DNA from: Clostridium sp. DSM 17811
GTDB lineage: Bacteria > Bacillota > Clostridia > Clostridiales > Clostridiaceae
DNA length: 64,000 nucleotides
NCBI RefSeq assembly: GCF_018861905.1
Contig: NZ_JAHLDU010000003.1
Coordinates: 62,001-126,000, forward strand
Direction: 5' to 3'
A program made the position numbers and the translations under genes. This document shows, piece by piece, positions 63,830 through 64,000 of the stretch. The notes below the pieces were generated by a model. That model made no database searches. It saw only the letters and a list, made by a program, of their open reading frames with translations, and was not told where the DNA came from. Position 1 is the first letter of the stretch; each line of letters begins with the position of its first letter.

Positions 63830-64000
63830 ATGGAAAAAAGATTTGAAATTTCACTATTATTAGATTTTTATGGAGAATTACTTACGCAAAAGCAAAGAAC
63901 CATAATGGATTTATATTTTAATAATGATTTGTCTTTATCTGAAATAGCAGAAATAAATAATACTAGTAGGCAAGCCATTCATGATACTATAAAAAGATCT
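63830..64000 (+). CDS. ylxM: YlxM-like helix-turn-helix protein, N-terminal part
   Basis: 57 codons up to the right window edge. The start [20 protein letters not shown] and [19 protein letters not shown] are the YlxM/UPF0122 sigma-like helix-turn-helix. In Firmicutes ylxM precedes ffh and YlxM assists SRP. It has its own good promoter after ftsY. Confidence 0.9.
   Translation, partial: MEKRFEISLLLDFYGELLTQKQRTIMDLYFNNDLSLSEIAEINNTSRQAIHDTIKRS

Noticed and set aside
1-64000. tRNA, rRNA, CRISPR arrays and insertion sequences
   Set aside because: No cloverleaf-like gene with T-loop GTTCRA pattern in context, no spaced direct repeats and no transposase frame were found by reading; absence is by eye, not by a search program.

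Overview
The window is low-GC, AT-rich DNA from a spore-forming Firmicute, most likely a Clostridium (sensu stricto). The evidence is the codon use, the sporulation genes (spoIIM, dacF and dacB homologues, ytfJ, ylbJ, spoVM) and the gene orders typical of clostridial chromosomes (yicC-remA-gmk-rpoZ-coaBC-priA-def-fmt-rsmB-rlmN-prpC-prkC-rsgA-rpe-thiN; pta-ackA-yceD-rpmF-plsX-acpP-rnc-smc-ftsY). The species cannot be named from the sequence alone. No rRNA, tRNA or CRISPR array was seen.

Region by region: (1) 1-4.4 kb is the tail-fibre and lysis end of a prophage or phage-tail-like element: baseplate, DUF2313, fibre proteins, XhlA-like protein, amidase and holin. It is followed by a PemK/MazF-type toxin behind an unrecognised small partner gene (4.6-5.35 kb), then a decayed stretch with gene remnants and a small minus-strand transcription unit that lacks a normal start codon (5.4-6.2 kb). 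(2) 6.4-14.6 kb holds spoIIM, a xerD homologue with altered catalytic residues, dacF, scpA-scpB, divergently oriented ytfI-ytfJ, a second D,D-carboxypeptidase and a PAP2-like phosphatase. (3) 14.6-28.3 kb is more mixed: a ClpE-type unfoldase, a two-gene iron-sulfur/flavin oxidoreductase, a CmpB-like membrane protein, an OhrR-type thiol regulator with a clear dyad operator candidate, a large secreted glycosidase-like protein, asparaginase, a purine permease and an aminotransferase. (4) 28.4-45.7 kb is a dense housekeeping run covering nucleotide and CoA metabolism, replication restart, translation initiation and rRNA methylation, the PrpC/PrkC phosphatase-kinase pair, RsgA, Rpe, thiamine pyrophosphokinase, a 22-codon spoVM, L28, Asp23 and a FakA-like DAK2 protein. 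(5) 45.7-64 kb carries recG, rsmD, coaD, ylbJ, tmcAL, pta-ackA, yceD-rpmF, plsX-acpP, rnc, an Elp3-like radical SAM gene, smc, ftsY and the start of ylxM at the right edge.

Most genes are tightly packed with ATGA/TAATG overlaps or short gaps, and many units end in clear intrinsic terminators. Functional groups are chromosome maintenance (ScpA/ScpB with SMC, XerD-like), sporulation and cortex modification, ribosome assembly and translation, acetate production (Pta-AckA), and lipid synthesis start (PlsX-ACP).

No large unknown system is obvious. The best leads are the toxin with its unrecognised upstream gene, the start-less minus-strand microgene, the Lys-for-Arg XerD, the Cys-rich flavoprotein pair, two small membrane microproteins (56 and 32 codons), and several unassigned dyads at promoters. 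Most starts were moved from the longest open frame to the ATG, GTG or TTG that sits at proper distance behind a Shine-Dalgarno sequence.
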